From contig NZ_JAFIBW010000001.1 of assembly GCF_017833295.1 (NCBI RefSeq), positions 2,556,001-2,620,000 on the forward strand: a stretch of 64,000 bases of DNA. The letters are read 5' to 3'. Under the pieces are notes generated by a model. That model was not told where the DNA came from. It ran no database searches and saw only the letters and a list, made by a program, of their open reading frames with translations. Positions 17,343 to 25,713 of the stretch are shown here, in pieces. A program made the translations under genes and the position numbers. The first letter of the stretch is position 1. Each line of letters starts with the position of its first letter. Origin of the DNA: Methylobacterium sp. PvR107. GTDB lineage: Bacteria; Pseudomonadota; Alphaproteobacteria; Rhizobiales; Beijerinckiaceae.

Positions 17343-19355
17343 TCACGGGTCGCGTGGCGCCATGGCCGGGGACGAGACCATCCGCAGGTAGGCGGTCAGG
17401 CCCGCCAGGAAGACCGCGAGGCCGAGTCCGGTGGCGTAGGGCGCGAAGCCCTTGCCGGCGATCGCGATTGCCGAGCTGTGCCCCGCCAGGAGATCGGCGC
17501 CGGCGAGCAGCACGCCGACGCAGCTCTCCCCGACCAGGAATCCCGAGGCGAGGAGCACGCCGCGACGGCGAGCGGTCCCCACCGCCTTGTCGGCCGTCTT
17601 GTCGCCTTTGCCGCCGACCCGGGCGCGCAGCCGGCGCTCGGCGACCCAGCCGAGAATGCCGCCGATGGCGATCGTCATCTCCACCGAGAGCGGCAGGTAC
17701 ATGCCGATCCCGACCGTCAGCGCCGGAAAGGTGAGGTTGCGCCGCTTCAGCCATGTCTCCGCGGCGACCAGGACCACGCCGAGCCCTGCGCCGATCATCA
17801 CCATGCGCCAGGGCAGCGCGCCCTGCGTGATGCCGGTCGCGATCTGGGTCATCAGAGCGGCCTGCGGCGCCGCCATGGCGCTGCCCGCATCCTGCCCGTC
17901 ATGCGCGGGGGCGCCGACGAAGCCGTAGGCCTCGTAGAGCAGCGACAGGAGCGGCGCGATCACCACGGCGCCGACCCCGACGCCGAGGATCAGCGCGACC
18001 TGCTGGTGCCAGGGCGTGGCGCCCAGGACCTGTCCGGTCTTCAGGTCCTGCAGGTTGTCGTTGGCGATCGAGCAGGTGGTGATGATGACCGACGTCAGCA
18101 GCAGCGCCATGCCGGTGACGAACCGGTCGCCCTCCGGCCCGGCGGAATGACCAAGGATGAAGGGCAGGAGCAGCGCGGTTGCCATCGTGGTCAGGATGCC
18201 GATCCCCGAGATCGGGCTCGACGAGGATCCAAGCAGGCCCGCGAGGTAGCCGCAGGCCGCCGCCATCAGGAAGCCGAACAGGACAGCGAACAGCGTCGCG
18301 GCGACCGCCAGCACGATCATCAGGCTGCCGAGATCGGCAGGCTTGGCGAAGAAGCCGAACAGGATTGCGAGCGGCACGCACAGGCCCAGCGTCGCGGCGG
18401 CGACCCAGGCGATCGGCAGGTCGCGCTCCTCGCGCGGGTGGTCCTTGCCGAGACCGCCGCTGCCCGACAGGGCGGCGCGGATGCTCGCCAGGATCGGGCG
18501 CGCCAGAGACCCCACGGTCCACAGGCCGCCCACCGCGATGATGCCGGCGCCCATCAGGCGCACCTGACCGGACCAGACCGCCTCGGCGGCCTCCCCGGCG
18601 GATTTCGCGGGATCGCTCGACAGGGCGGTGAGCACCGGCACCGCGATGCCCCAGGCGATCACGACGCCGGTCAGCAGCGCCAGGCAGGCGCCGATACCAA
18701 CGAGGTAGCCGACCCCGACCAGCGCCAGCGAGAAGCCGGTTCCGGTGCGGAACACCGCCCCCCCGAGGCTGATCGCGCCGTTCCACCCGTCGCCCAGGAT
18801 CTTCAGCCCGGTGGTGGCGAGCCCGATCGTCCCGGCGGCGGCGGCGGCCCCGAGCAGGTCGCGCAGGCCTTGGCCGCCCTCCGCCTCCTGACCGGTCCGC
18901 AGCACCTCGGCGGCGGCGATGCCCTCGGGATAGGGAAGGTCGCTGCCCGAGACGAGGGCGCGGCGGAGGGGGATCGAGAAGGCGACGCCGAGCAGACCGC
19001 CCAGCATGCACACGGCCGTGGTCTGCCAGAACGGGAAACCGTGCCAGTGCCCGATCAGCACGAGCCCGGGCAGGGCGAGGATGACGTTGCACAGGGTGCC
19101 GGCGGCCGAGGCCTGGGTCTGCACGATGTTGTTCTCGAGGATGCCGGCCCCGCCCATCAGCCGGAACGCCCCCATCGAGATCATCGCGGCTGGGATAGAG
19201 GACGAGAACGTCATCCCGGTCTTCAGGCCCATATACAGGTTGGCGGCCATGAAGATGACCGTGATGCCTGCGCCGAGCGCGATGCCGCGCAGGGTCAGCT
19301 CGGCCTGACGGTCCTGTCTATGCGACGTGATCGCGGGGCTACGGGCGTCCATCAT
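17343..19355 (-). CDS. OPT-family oligopeptide transporter
   Basis: A roughly 670-residue polytopic membrane protein of the OPT family. It has about 16 hydrophobic segments and the signature region ITVIFMAANLYMGLKTGM near the N-terminus. Also seen are GILENNIVQTQASAAG, SDLPYPEGIAAAEVL and IANDNLQDLKTGQVLGATP. Bacterial OPT proteins import peptides or metal-chelate compounds by proton coupling; the substrate here is unknown. Start is ATG 19355 or the adjacent ATG 19352. It is divergent from the YdcZ pair. Confidence 0.9.
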   Translation of the reverse strand: MMDARSPAITSHRQDRQAELTLRGIALGAGITVIFMAANLYMGLKTGMTFSSSIPAAMISMGAFRLMGGAGILENNIVQTQASAAGTLCNVILALPGLVLIGHWHGFPFWQTTAVCMLGGLLGVAFSIPLRRALVSGSDLPYPEGIAAAEVLRTGQEAEGGQGLRDLLGAAAAAGTIGLATTGLKILGDGWNGAISLGGAVFRTGTGFSLALVGVGYLVGIGACLALLTGVVIAWGIAVPVLTALSSDPAKSAGEAAEAVWSGQVRLMGAGIIAVGGLWTVGSLARPILASIRAALSGSGGLGKDHPREERDLPIAWVAAATLGLCVPLAILFGFFAKPADLGSLMIVLAVAATLFAVLFGFLMAAACGYLAGLLGSSSSPISGIGILTTMATALLLPFILGHSAGPEGDRFVTGMALLLTSVIITTCSIANDNLQDLKTGQVLGATPWHQQVALILGVGVGAVVIAPLLSLLYEAYGFVGAPAHDGQDAGSAMAAPQAALMTQIATGITQGALPWRMVMIGAGLGVVLVAAETWLKRRNLTFPALTVGIGMYLPLSVEMTIAIGGILGWVAERRLRARVGGKGDKTADKAVGTARRRGVLLASGFLVGESCVGVLLAGADLLAGHSSAIAIAGKGFAPYATGLGLAVFLAGLTAYLRMVSSPAMAPRDP

Positions 19356-19584
19356 CCACTCGGGCTGTCGTACGCCAACCACTCAGGGCGCGGAAACTTT
19401 CCCCGAGCCCGCAGCCGTGACCCCTTCGCATTTGCGCGGGCCATTGCCTGAGGCGATGTGTCCCTGGCTCTTGCTACCAGGAGGATGCAGTCACCCGCCG
19501 CGCGCCAGGGTTGCCCAACAGACCGACGCACGCCGCCGCCTCCAGCGCGCAGGCCGCTCCCCCTCCGGACATCCCAGGCCGCCC

Positions 19585-20028
19585 ATGTGGTATCTCTACG
19601 GCTTCGCCCTGCTGGCCGGCGTCGCCAACGCCATCGAACCCGGCCAGAACGCCACGCTGGCGAAGGTCACGGGGCAGCCGATGCTGGCGGGGGTGTTCTG
19701 CTTCGCTCTGTCGATCGCCTGCTTCCTCGGGATCATGATCGTCGTGCGGCTGCGCGGCCACAGCCCGACCGAAGCGGCCTCGACCGTTCCTTGGTGGGCT
19801 TGGCCCGGCGGCATCCTCGGCGCCGCGGTCGTGCTGGCGCAGCTCTACATCTCGGAGCAGATCGGCGCCGCGACGTTCCTGGGCTGCGTGATCACGGCGG
19901 GCGTGGTCGGCTCGATCGCCCTCGACCATTTCGCCCTCGTCGGCTTCGAGCGCCATCGCGCCAGCTTCTGGCGCATCGTCGGGGGCGTGCTGATGGTCGC
20001 GGGCGTCGCCCTCGTGGCGGTGTTCTGA
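19585..20028 (+). CDS. DMT-superfamily YdcZ-type membrane protein, copy 1
   Basis: A 147-residue, four- or five-helix membrane protein of the DMT/YdcZ family (PF04657-like): MWYLYGFALLAGVANAIEPGQNATLAK at the start, VPWWAWPGGILGAAVVLAQLYI in the middle and FWRIVGGVLMVAGVALVAVF at the end. It is half the size of a typical EamA transporter and probably acts as a dimer with its neighbour. Its paralog follows 49 bases downstream. Confidence 0.85.
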   Translation: MWYLYGFALLAGVANAIEPGQNATLAKVTGQPMLAGVFCFALSIACFLGIMIVVRLRGHSPTEAASTVPWWAWPGGILGAAVVLAQLYISEQIGAATFLGCVITAGVVGSIALDHFALVGFERHRASFWRIVGGVLMVAGVALVAVF

Positions 20029-20076
20029 CGGTTCCGGCCGACGACCCGAACGTCCCCCCTCCCTCAGGATCCCCGA

Positions 20077-20520
20077 ATGCTCTTCCTCTACGGCTTCGCC
20101 CTGCTGGCGGGCATCGCCACCGCGATCGAACCCGGCCAGAACGCGGGCCTCGCCAAGTCCCTTGCGCGGCCGCTCCTGGCCGGCGTGATCAGCCTCGTCG
20201 TCAGCATCCTCACTATCGGGATGATCATGCTGCTGACCGGACAGTTCGGGCTGCCGGGGGCGGACCGCCTCGCGCAGGTGCCCTGGTGGGCCTGGCTCGG
20301 CGGCCTGATGAGCGCGGGCCTGACGATGGCACAGCTCTACATCTCCAAACGGATCGGCGCCGCCACCTTCCTCGGGCTGATCGTCACGGCGGGTGTGGTC
20401 ACGTCGATCCTGCTCGACCATTTCGGACTGGTCGGCTTCAAGGTCCACGAGGCGGGACTCTGGCGGATCCTGGGCGGCGCGCTGATGATCGGCGGCGTCG
20501 CGCTGGTCGCCCGGTTCTGA
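20077..20520 (+). CDS. DMT-superfamily YdcZ-type membrane protein, copy 2
   Basis: A 147-residue paralog of the preceding gene, exactly the same length and collinear: MLFLYGFALLAGIATAIEPGQNAG, VPWWAWLGGLMSAGLTMAQLYI, IGAATFLG and LWRILGGALMIGGVALVARF. The two genes are a tandem duplication that has diverged. Paired small DMT proteins often form heterodimeric exporters. Substrate unknown. Confidence 0.85.
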   Translation: MLFLYGFALLAGIATAIEPGQNAGLAKSLARPLLAGVISLVVSILTIGMIMLLTGQFGLPGADRLAQVPWWAWLGGLMSAGLTMAQLYISKRIGAATFLGLIVTAGVVTSILLDHFGLVGFKVHEAGLWRILGGALMIGGVALVARF

Positions 20521-20536
20521 GACGCGTTCCGTCCGA

Positions 20537-21265
20537 TCAGATCGTCCAGCCGCCGTCGATGACCACCGCCTGGCCGGTCGTGTAGGTGGCGCCCGCGAGA
20601 TAGACCGCGAGATCGGCGATCTCCTCCGGCGTGCCGAGCCGCCCGATCGGCTGGCGGGCGATGAAAGCTGCACGGGTCTGCTCGTAATCGCCCTGCTGGC
20701 GGATCCGCTCCTGCAGCGACGGGCTCTCCACCGTGCCGGGGCAGATCGCGTTGCAGCGGATGTTGTGGCCGACGTAATCGGCCGCGACGGACTTGGTCAG
20801 GCCGATCACAGCCGCCTTGGTCAGCCCGTAGGCGAAGCGGTTCGGGACGCCCTTCACCGAGGAGGCGACCGAGGCCATGTTGACGATCGCGCCGTCGCGC
20901 CGCTCCAGCATGCCCGGCAGCACGGCCCGGATCGTACGGATCATCGCCTTGACGTTGAGGTCGATGGCCAAGTCGAGATCGGCGTCGCGCATCTCGAGGA
21001 TGCTGCCGGCATGGACGATCCCGGCGCAGTTGAACAGGACATCGACCGGCCCGATCCGCTCCACCAGGGCCGTGACGGCGCCCGGGTCCAGGACGTCGAG
21101 GAGCGCCGTCTCGAGCCTGTCGGCCGGCAGGCCGGCGAGCGCGTCCGCGTTGATGTCGGTGGCGTGGACCCGCGCCCCAGCTTGGGCGAAGGCGAGCGCG
21201 CTCGCGCGCCCGATCCCCTGCGCGGCGGCCGTGACCAGGACGGTCTTTCCGGAGAGATCTGCCAT
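20537..21265 (-). CDS. Short-chain dehydrogenase/reductase
   Basis: A 242-residue classical SDR. It has the coenzyme motif TAAAQGIGRASALAF, NCAG in VLFNCAGIVHAG, catalytic Ser in VNMASVASSV, catalytic YGLTK, and CPGTVESPSL. The Asp-Ile-Asn after strand 2 (ATDINADAL) suggests NAD+ preference. It resembles 2-keto-3-deoxy-L-fuconate and 3-hydroxybutyrate-type dehydrogenases, so a sugar-acid or hydroxy-acid substrate is plausible. The ATG at 21265 is supported by the GGAGAG ribosome-binding site. Convergent with the YdcZ pair. Confidence 0.9.
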   Translation of the reverse strand: MADLSGKTVLVTAAAQGIGRASALAFAQAGARVHATDINADALAGLPADRLETALLDVLDPGAVTALVERIGPVDVLFNCAGIVHAGSILEMRDADLDLAIDLNVKAMIRTIRAVLPGMLERRDGAIVNMASVASSVKGVPNRFAYGLTKAAVIGLTKSVAADYVGHNIRCNAICPGTVESPSLQERIRQQGDYEQTRAAFIARQPIGRLGTPEEIADLAVYLAGATYTTGQAVVIDGGWTI

Positions 21266-21475
21266 CGCGTGCTCCCTGCAGGCTGCGTGCGGCGTGCCGG
21301 CATCGGGCCGCGCGGCGGAGAGTGTAGGTCCGGCCGACGTCCGGCTCCAGGCGCGTCGCGGCAATCTCCAACATAGGCTGTCGCCCGTGCCAAGCCGGCC
21401 CCCTACGGCAGAACCGGTCTGGTACGGGGGGCCGGCGTGAGCGGCATCGTGCGGTGACATCGGTCGAGCGCGGTT

Positions 21476-21715
21476 GGGATCAACTGGCGTGCCGCAGCCC
21501 TGCTCGGCCTGTTCAGCAGCGACCGGCGCCTGCGGATCATGGCGCAGGGGATCCGCCACGAGCATCGGGGGGAAATCGCCCTGATGCACGGGCTCGACGG
21601 CCTCGCTGCGGTGCAGGCGGCTTTGGGCGACCTCGTCCTCCCGGCCGGCCGCGCGGCCCCCGAGCAGGCGGCCGGACAGCGCTTGGGCCATAGCCGGAGC
21701 AACCCGGGATCCTAA
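21476..21715 (+). pseudogene. Possible gene remnant, resembles DUF305 C-terminus
   Basis: An 80-codon open frame without a start codon, reading INWRAAALLGLFSSDRRL, then RIMAQGIRHEHRGEIALMHG and LAAVQAALGDLV. The helix with spaced His and the EIALM motif recall the C-terminal half of DUF305 proteins. Nothing recognisable precedes it. It could be a 3' fragment left by a deletion, or chance coding potential in GC-rich DNA. Confidence 0.25.
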
Positions 21716-21766
21716 CCGGCCGGTGCCGCGTTTTCCTGACCGATCAACGCTGCCGGGAGGAATGCC

Positions 21767-21991
21767 GTGGGACTCGCCGCCTTCGTGGTCTTCGTCGTTC
21801 CGTGGATGGCCTTCGCCGTCTGGCTGGCTCTGAAGCCGGGCAGCATTCGTCTCGGTGCACCGGCGGCGCCCTGGCGTCCGCTAACCGACTATCCGCCCCC
21901 GGCGCGGGACCAGCGGCAGGCCGGGGAGACGCAGAGCATGGCGTCGGGCGCCGCCCATGACGGCAAGCACCAGCCCATCGCGTCGATCTGA
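21767..21991 (+). CDS. Small hypothetical membrane protein
   Basis: A 74-residue frame starting at GTG 21767, five bases after a strong GGGAGGAA ribosome-binding site. The N-terminal 22 residues form one hydrophobic helix (AAFVVFVVPWMAFAVWLAL) and the rest is polar (PPARDQRQAGETQSM). No family recognised. The start signal and the hydrophobic helix make it more than a shadow. Confidence 0.5.
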   Translation: MGLAAFVVFVVPWMAFAVWLALKPGSIRLGAPAAPWRPLTDYPPPARDQRQAGETQSMASGAAHDGKHQPIASI

Positions 21992-22011
21992 TCCTCGGAT
22001 CGCGGCGGTGC

Positions 22012-22042
22012 CGCCGTCTTTGCGAGCAGAGCGAAGCAATAC
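22012..22042. repeat. Short dispersed repeat, GCGAGCAGAGCGAAGCAA type
   Basis: CTTTGCGAGCAGAGCGAAGCAAT lies directly after the small membrane gene. It is the same repeat type as at 5.06, 32.74 and 58.0 kb. The next dispersed repeat begins about ten bases later, so two unrelated repeats are stacked here. Confidence 0.55.
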
Positions 22043-22049
22043 GCGCCGA

Positions 22050-22115
22050 TGCACCAGGATCCTGCACCGGCAGCGGCTCTGGATTCCGGGCTCGTCTGCG
22101 GCGCCCCGGAATGAC
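22050..22115. repeat. Dispersed intergenic repeat, GGCGCCCCGGAATGAC type
   Basis: The segment CTCTGGATTCCGGGCTCG followed by TGCGGCGCCCCGGAATGAC is the right half of the repeat family also seen at 11.0, 44.9 and 56.5 kb. This copy lacks the usual left CGTCAT arm. From here to 22269 I see no gene, only GC-rich spacer. Confidence 0.6.
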
Positions 22116-22269
22116 CGCGCGTGGACACCGCTTCGCTCACGATTGCGGCGCGGCGGCCGCGCTCGCACGACCCGGGGGGCGGATTCGGTCCGGCGTTAAC
22201 CAACCGATGACCATGCGAACCGAGCGCATCCGATAGAAGCGGCGCTCCCGCGCCGGTTGGGCGCTGGCG

Positions 22270-22904
22270 ATGAACGCCGTCGATGTTCCGTATTCCTAGT
22301 ACGCTCCGGCTGCGGCGCACCTCGATCTGTTCGGATCCCTGGGCCTATGCCTCGGCTTCATCGCGGGCCTCATGCCGCGCCGGGATCGGCTCCTCTCGGC
22401 GTCGGCGGCCTGTGCCGCCTGCTTCGGTGCCCATTACCTGACGCGCGGCGCGCTGACCGGCCGGCGATGTGCGCCATCTCGGTGATGCAGAGTCTCGTCT
22501 CCCGGCGGTGCGTGGGCATGCCGGGCCGGAGCGCCTGGGTCCCGCCGCTGTTCGCGGCGAGCACCCTCGTGGCCGCCTGCCTGACGGTGGCCACATGGAG
22601 CGGATGGCCGTCGGCCTGCGCGGCCTCGGGCACGCTGCTCGCGACGGCCGCACGGCTCCACACGGCGCCACAGCCCATGCGGCGCCTCTTCCTCGGCGCC
22701 TCCCTGTGCTGGGGCGGCCACAACCTGCTGGTCGGCTCGGTCTTCGGCCTGACCTGCGACGTGCTGACGATCTGCGGTCTCGCGATCGCGCTGCTGCGCG
22801 CCGTTGAGACCCGCACGGTCGAGCCGGAAGGCTTGGGGGTCATAGAAGGCTTGCGGGCATCGCAGGGACGCGGCGCCGGCCGCTGCCGGTCCATCAACAA
22901 TTGA
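22270..22904 (+). pseudogene. YgjV-like inner-membrane protein, stop codon plus frameshift
   Basis: From ATG 22270 the frame reads MNAVDVPYS and meets TAG at codon 10 (22297-22299). It then continues YAPAAAHLDLFGSLGLCLGF, LMPRRDRLLSASAACAACFGAHYL and TRGALTG. At about 22459-22468 the homology jumps to the frame holding AMCAISVMQSLVSRRC, LFAASTLVAACLTVATWSGW, FLGASLCWGGHNLLVGSVFG and CDVLTICGLAIALLRA, ending at 22904. The whole matches the hydrophobic layout of YgjV-type membrane proteins. At least two lesions make it a pseudogene unless the assembly is wrong. Confidence 0.7.
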
Positions 22905-23000
22905 GCGCTCGAACGAGCCGCGACTCCGGTATCCCGACCAAGATTCCTTAAGGGCTGGCAGGCAGGATCCGGGCATCGTCAGCACTTCGGAGCCGGCCGC

Positions 23001-23414
23001 ATGTCCGAGCATCGCAAAGAGACGCGGCAGAGGGTCTTCCTCAAGGGCCGCATCGTCTTCAACAACGCGTCGTCGAGCTTCGACTGCCTCGTGCGGGATA
23101 TGTCCTCCTCCGGCGCGCGCCTGGTCATGAGCGAGGCCACGACGCTCCCGGAGGCGTTCGACCTCTACATCCCGCAGAAGGACCGCACATACCGGGCGAC
23201 CCTGCGCTGGCGCCGGGAGGACGGCATCGGCGTCACGTTCGATGAGCCGGCGCGAACCGGCGCCGGTTCGGCGTCCGCCCCCGATCCGACCTCGACCGAG
23301 GCGACCCTGGCCATGCTGCTGAAGCGCGTCAGCGAGCTGGAGACGGAGAACGCCGCCCTGCGCCGGCTGCTCGCCAGCATGGCCCAGGCGGGCGGTTCGG
23401 TGAGCGCGGCCTGA
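23001..23414 (+). CDS. PilZ-domain protein with C-terminal coiled coil
   Basis: A 137-residue probable c-di-GMP receptor. Both binding motifs are intact: R5-x3-R9 in RKETRQR, and D33-x-S-x-x-G38 in RDMSSSGARL, followed by the barrel strands AFDLYIPQKDRTYRATLRWRR and DGIGVTF. Residues 100-127 (MLLKRVSELETENAALRRLLASM) form a short coiled coil likely to mediate dimerisation. No diguanylate cyclase is adjacent; the pilus genes at 59-64 kb are possible targets, by inference only. Confidence 0.88.
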   Translation: MSEHRKETRQRVFLKGRIVFNNASSSFDCLVRDMSSSGARLVMSEATTLPEAFDLYIPQKDRTYRATLRWRREDGIGVTFDEPARTGAGSASAPDPTSTEATLAMLLKRVSELETENAALRRLLASMAQAGGSVSAA

Positions 23415-23417
23415 GCG

Positions 23418-23855
23418 TCAGACCTGCTCTTCGAGCGCCTTGCGGATCCTCGCGGCGTGCTCGGCCAGGAGCGCATTGTCGGCCATCCCGCCCTCGTGTC
23501 GCGTCAACGACACGCCCTCGCGCCGCGGGATGATGTGGACGTGCAGGTGGAACACGGTCTGGCCGCCGGCCGGCTCGTTGAACTGGAACAGGGTCAGCCC
23601 CTCGGCCTGGAACGCCGCCTTCACGGCGCGGGCGACCTTCTGGACGCTGGCCATCAGGGCGCCGAGCGACTCGGGCTCGGCATCGAGCAGCCCTCTGGCC
23701 GGCGCCTTCGGGATCACCAGGGTGTGGCCCTCGCCCTGGGGCATCACGTCCATGAAGGCCAGCGTGTGCGCGTCCTCGTAGACGCGCTGGCACGGGATCT
23801 CGCCCCGCAGGATCTTCGCGAAGATATTGTCGGGATCGTAGCGGGCGTCGGCCAT
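23418..23855 (-). CDS. HIT-family (Hint/PKCI-like) protein
   Basis: A 145-residue histidine-triad hydrolase: DNIFAKILRGEIPCQRVYED at the N-terminus, the FMDVMPQGEGHTLVIPK segment, and the catalytic triad HLHVHIIP at residues 103-110. HIT proteins hydrolyse nucleotide phosphoramidates such as AMP-lysine conjugates. Start is ATG 23855 (MADARYD); an upstream in-frame ATG at 23870 is less likely. It is convergent with the PilZ gene, with only three bases between the stop codons. Confidence 0.92.
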   Translation of the reverse strand: MADARYDPDNIFAKILRGEIPCQRVYEDAHTLAFMDVMPQGEGHTLVIPKAPARGLLDAEPESLGALMASVQKVARAVKAAFQAEGLTLFQFNEPAGGQTVFHLHVHIIPRREGVSLTRHEGGMADNALLAEHAARIRKALEEQV

Positions 23856-23992
23856 GCTGCCTCCGGGCATTCTTGAGCGGGCGCAGGTTGCACGGGGTCT
23901 CGGTCCGCGTCCACACGGGAACCGGCGGCGCGCCGGAACGCTTGCACCGCCGCGGCCGACGCCGCGCGTGACGGCGTGCAGGAGGGTACCGG

Positions 23993-24952
23993 ATGGCGCA
24001 TGAGAGCACGGGGGCGATCTACGCGGCGGCCGGCGCCAATCTCGCCATCGCGGCGGCGAAGTTCGTCGGCGGGGCGCTGACCGGCTCGACCGCGATGATC
24101 GCCGAGGGTGTGCACTCGGTGGTCGACACGGCCAACCAAGTGCTGCTGCTCATCGGCATGAAGCGGGCCGAGCGGCCGGCCGACGCGCGCCACCCGTTCG
24201 GCTACGGGCGTGAGATCTACTTCTATGCCTTCGTGGTCGCACTGATGATCTTCCTCGGCGGCGGCCTGTTCGCGATCTACGAGGGCATCGCGCGGATCCG
24301 CCATCCGGAGCCCGACGTGGATGCCGAGATCCTGGGATACCGGCTGCCGGGGATCTGGGTGAACGTGGCGATTCTGGGCTTCTCCATCGCGGCCGAGGGC
24401 ACGTCGTTCTTCGTGGCGTTGCGCCAGTTCTGGGCCGAGAAGGGCAAGCTCTCGGCCGTGCGGGCGATCCGGCGCAGCAAGGATCCGACCCTGTTCACGG
24501 TGCTGGCCGAGGACGCCGCCGCGCTGATCGGCCTCCTGATCGCTTTGGCCGGCGTGTGCCTGTCCCACATCCTGGAGATGCCGAGCCTCGACGGCTGGGC
24601 CTCGGTGGGGATCGGGCTCGTGCTCGTCGGCATGGCCGGGTTCCTGATGATCGAGACCCACGGCCTGCTGATCGGCGAGGCGGCCGACCCCGAGATCGTG
24701 GCGGCGATCGGCGCGCTGGCGCGAGCCGAGCCGGGCGTGCTCCACGTCAACGAGGTGCTGACCCAGCACCTCGGCCCGTCCGACATCCTGGTCAATCTCA
24801 GCATCGACATGGCCGACGACCTGAGTGCCGGCGAGGTCGAGAGTCTCGTGACGCGTCTCGATCGGGCGCTGAAGCAGCGCAGCCCGGACGTGACCCGGGT
24901 GTTCATTGAGATCCAGCAGCAGGGCGAACACGGGGTCCGGGCGGCGGCGTGA
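23993..24952 (+). CDS. Cation diffusion facilitator (CDF) transporter
   Basis: A 319-residue CDF exporter with about six membrane helices and a cytoplasmic C-terminal domain. The first metal site motif is HSVVDTANQ and the second is TVLAEDAAALIG. The RHPFGYGREIYFYAF loop is typical of the family. CDF proteins export Zn2+, Co2+, Fe2+ or Mn2+ against protons; the metal cannot be assigned. The C-terminal segment VLHVNEVLTQHLGPSDILVNL matches the dimerising CTD. Confidence 0.92.
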   Translation: MAHESTGAIYAAAGANLAIAAAKFVGGALTGSTAMIAEGVHSVVDTANQVLLLIGMKRAERPADARHPFGYGREIYFYAFVVALMIFLGGGLFAIYEGIARIRHPEPDVDAEILGYRLPGIWVNVAILGFSIAAEGTSFFVALRQFWAEKGKLSAVRAIRRSKDPTLFTVLAEDAAALIGLLIALAGVCLSHILEMPSLDGWASVGIGLVLVGMAGFLMIETHGLLIGEAADPEIVAAIGALARAEPGVLHVNEVLTQHLGPSDILVNLSIDMADDLSAGEVESLVTRLDRALKQRSPDVTRVFIEIQQQGEHGVRAAA

Positions 24953-25060
24953 CGGGCGCCGCGTGCGTCAGGCCCCGCCTCTGCACCGAGCGCCGTATGG
25001 ACGAACGACACACAGGCGTCCCTACACGCGGGGTGACGCGGAGGCGCTTTCAAGCAGAGC

Positions 25061-25294
25061 ATCCGAGACCCGGAGGTACGCACGCTCGCCGAGATGGTGA
25101 TGAGGAGGACCGGTGCGCCCAACCTCACGGCCGCCATCCGACGCGCGCTTCAGAACGAGATCCGGCGCGCGGACGCGGCTGTCCCGTTGGCCGAGCGCGT
25201 GCGCGCGCTTCGTGCGAGGGCCTTGGCGGCGACAACGAAGACGCGGCAAGCTCCGCTGACCGAGGCCAAACGCGACGACCTCTGGGGCGCGTGA
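25061..25294 (+). pseudogene. VapB-type antitoxin lacking its native start
   Basis: In-frame codons from 25061 read SIRDPEVRTLAEMVMRR-like sequence and then TGAPNLTAAIRRALQNEIRR, the Rv0623-type VapB family. No ATG, GTG or TTG lies between the upstream TGA at 25034 and this homology; the expected family start MALSIRDP is replaced by AFKQSIRDP. The first usable start is the internal ATG at 25094, giving 66 residues without the N-terminal DNA-binding strand. Its stop overlaps the vapC ATG (TGATG). Confidence 0.6.
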
Positions 25295-25698
25295 TGTTCG
25301 TCGAGACATCCGCCATCGTGGCAATTCTGGCAGACGAGACCGAGGCCGGCACCGTCCTCGCGCGGATCGAGAACGCCAGAACCCGGGAGACGGGGGCACA
25401 TGTCCGCCTGGCGGCAATGATCGATCTCGCGCGCATCCTCAGCCTCGAGGTGACGCAGGCGAACGACCTGTAGGACAGCTTTCTCGCAGCGGCCGAGATC
25501 GCCGTCATCCCGATTACCGACGCCGTGGCCCGCCGAGCCGTCGAGGCCTCTGCCAGATACGGAAAAGGCCACGGCCATCCGGCCCAACTCAACGTCGGCG
25601 ACTGCCTGTCCTATGCGTGCGCCATCGCCAGCGGTGCGCCGATGCTCTTCAAGGGACGCGATTTCTCCAAGACGGATCTGAAAGCGGTCCATCTCTGA
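25294..25698 (+). pseudogene. VapC-type PIN toxin with internal stop
   Basis: The frame starts MFVETSAIVAILADETE and meets TAG at codon 60 (25471-25473), just after VTQANDL. It then continues in the same frame: DSFLAAAEIAVIPITDAVA, RYGKGHGHPAQLNVGDCLSYA and LFKGRDFSKTDLKAV. The last segments contain the acidic PIN residues of GDCLSYA and GRDF. The first active-site Asp (MFVDTSA in many relatives) is Glu here. With the antitoxin also damaged, the pair looks like a dead toxin-antitoxin module. Confidence 0.8.
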
Positions 25699-25713
25699 AC
25701 CGCGTCCGTCATT

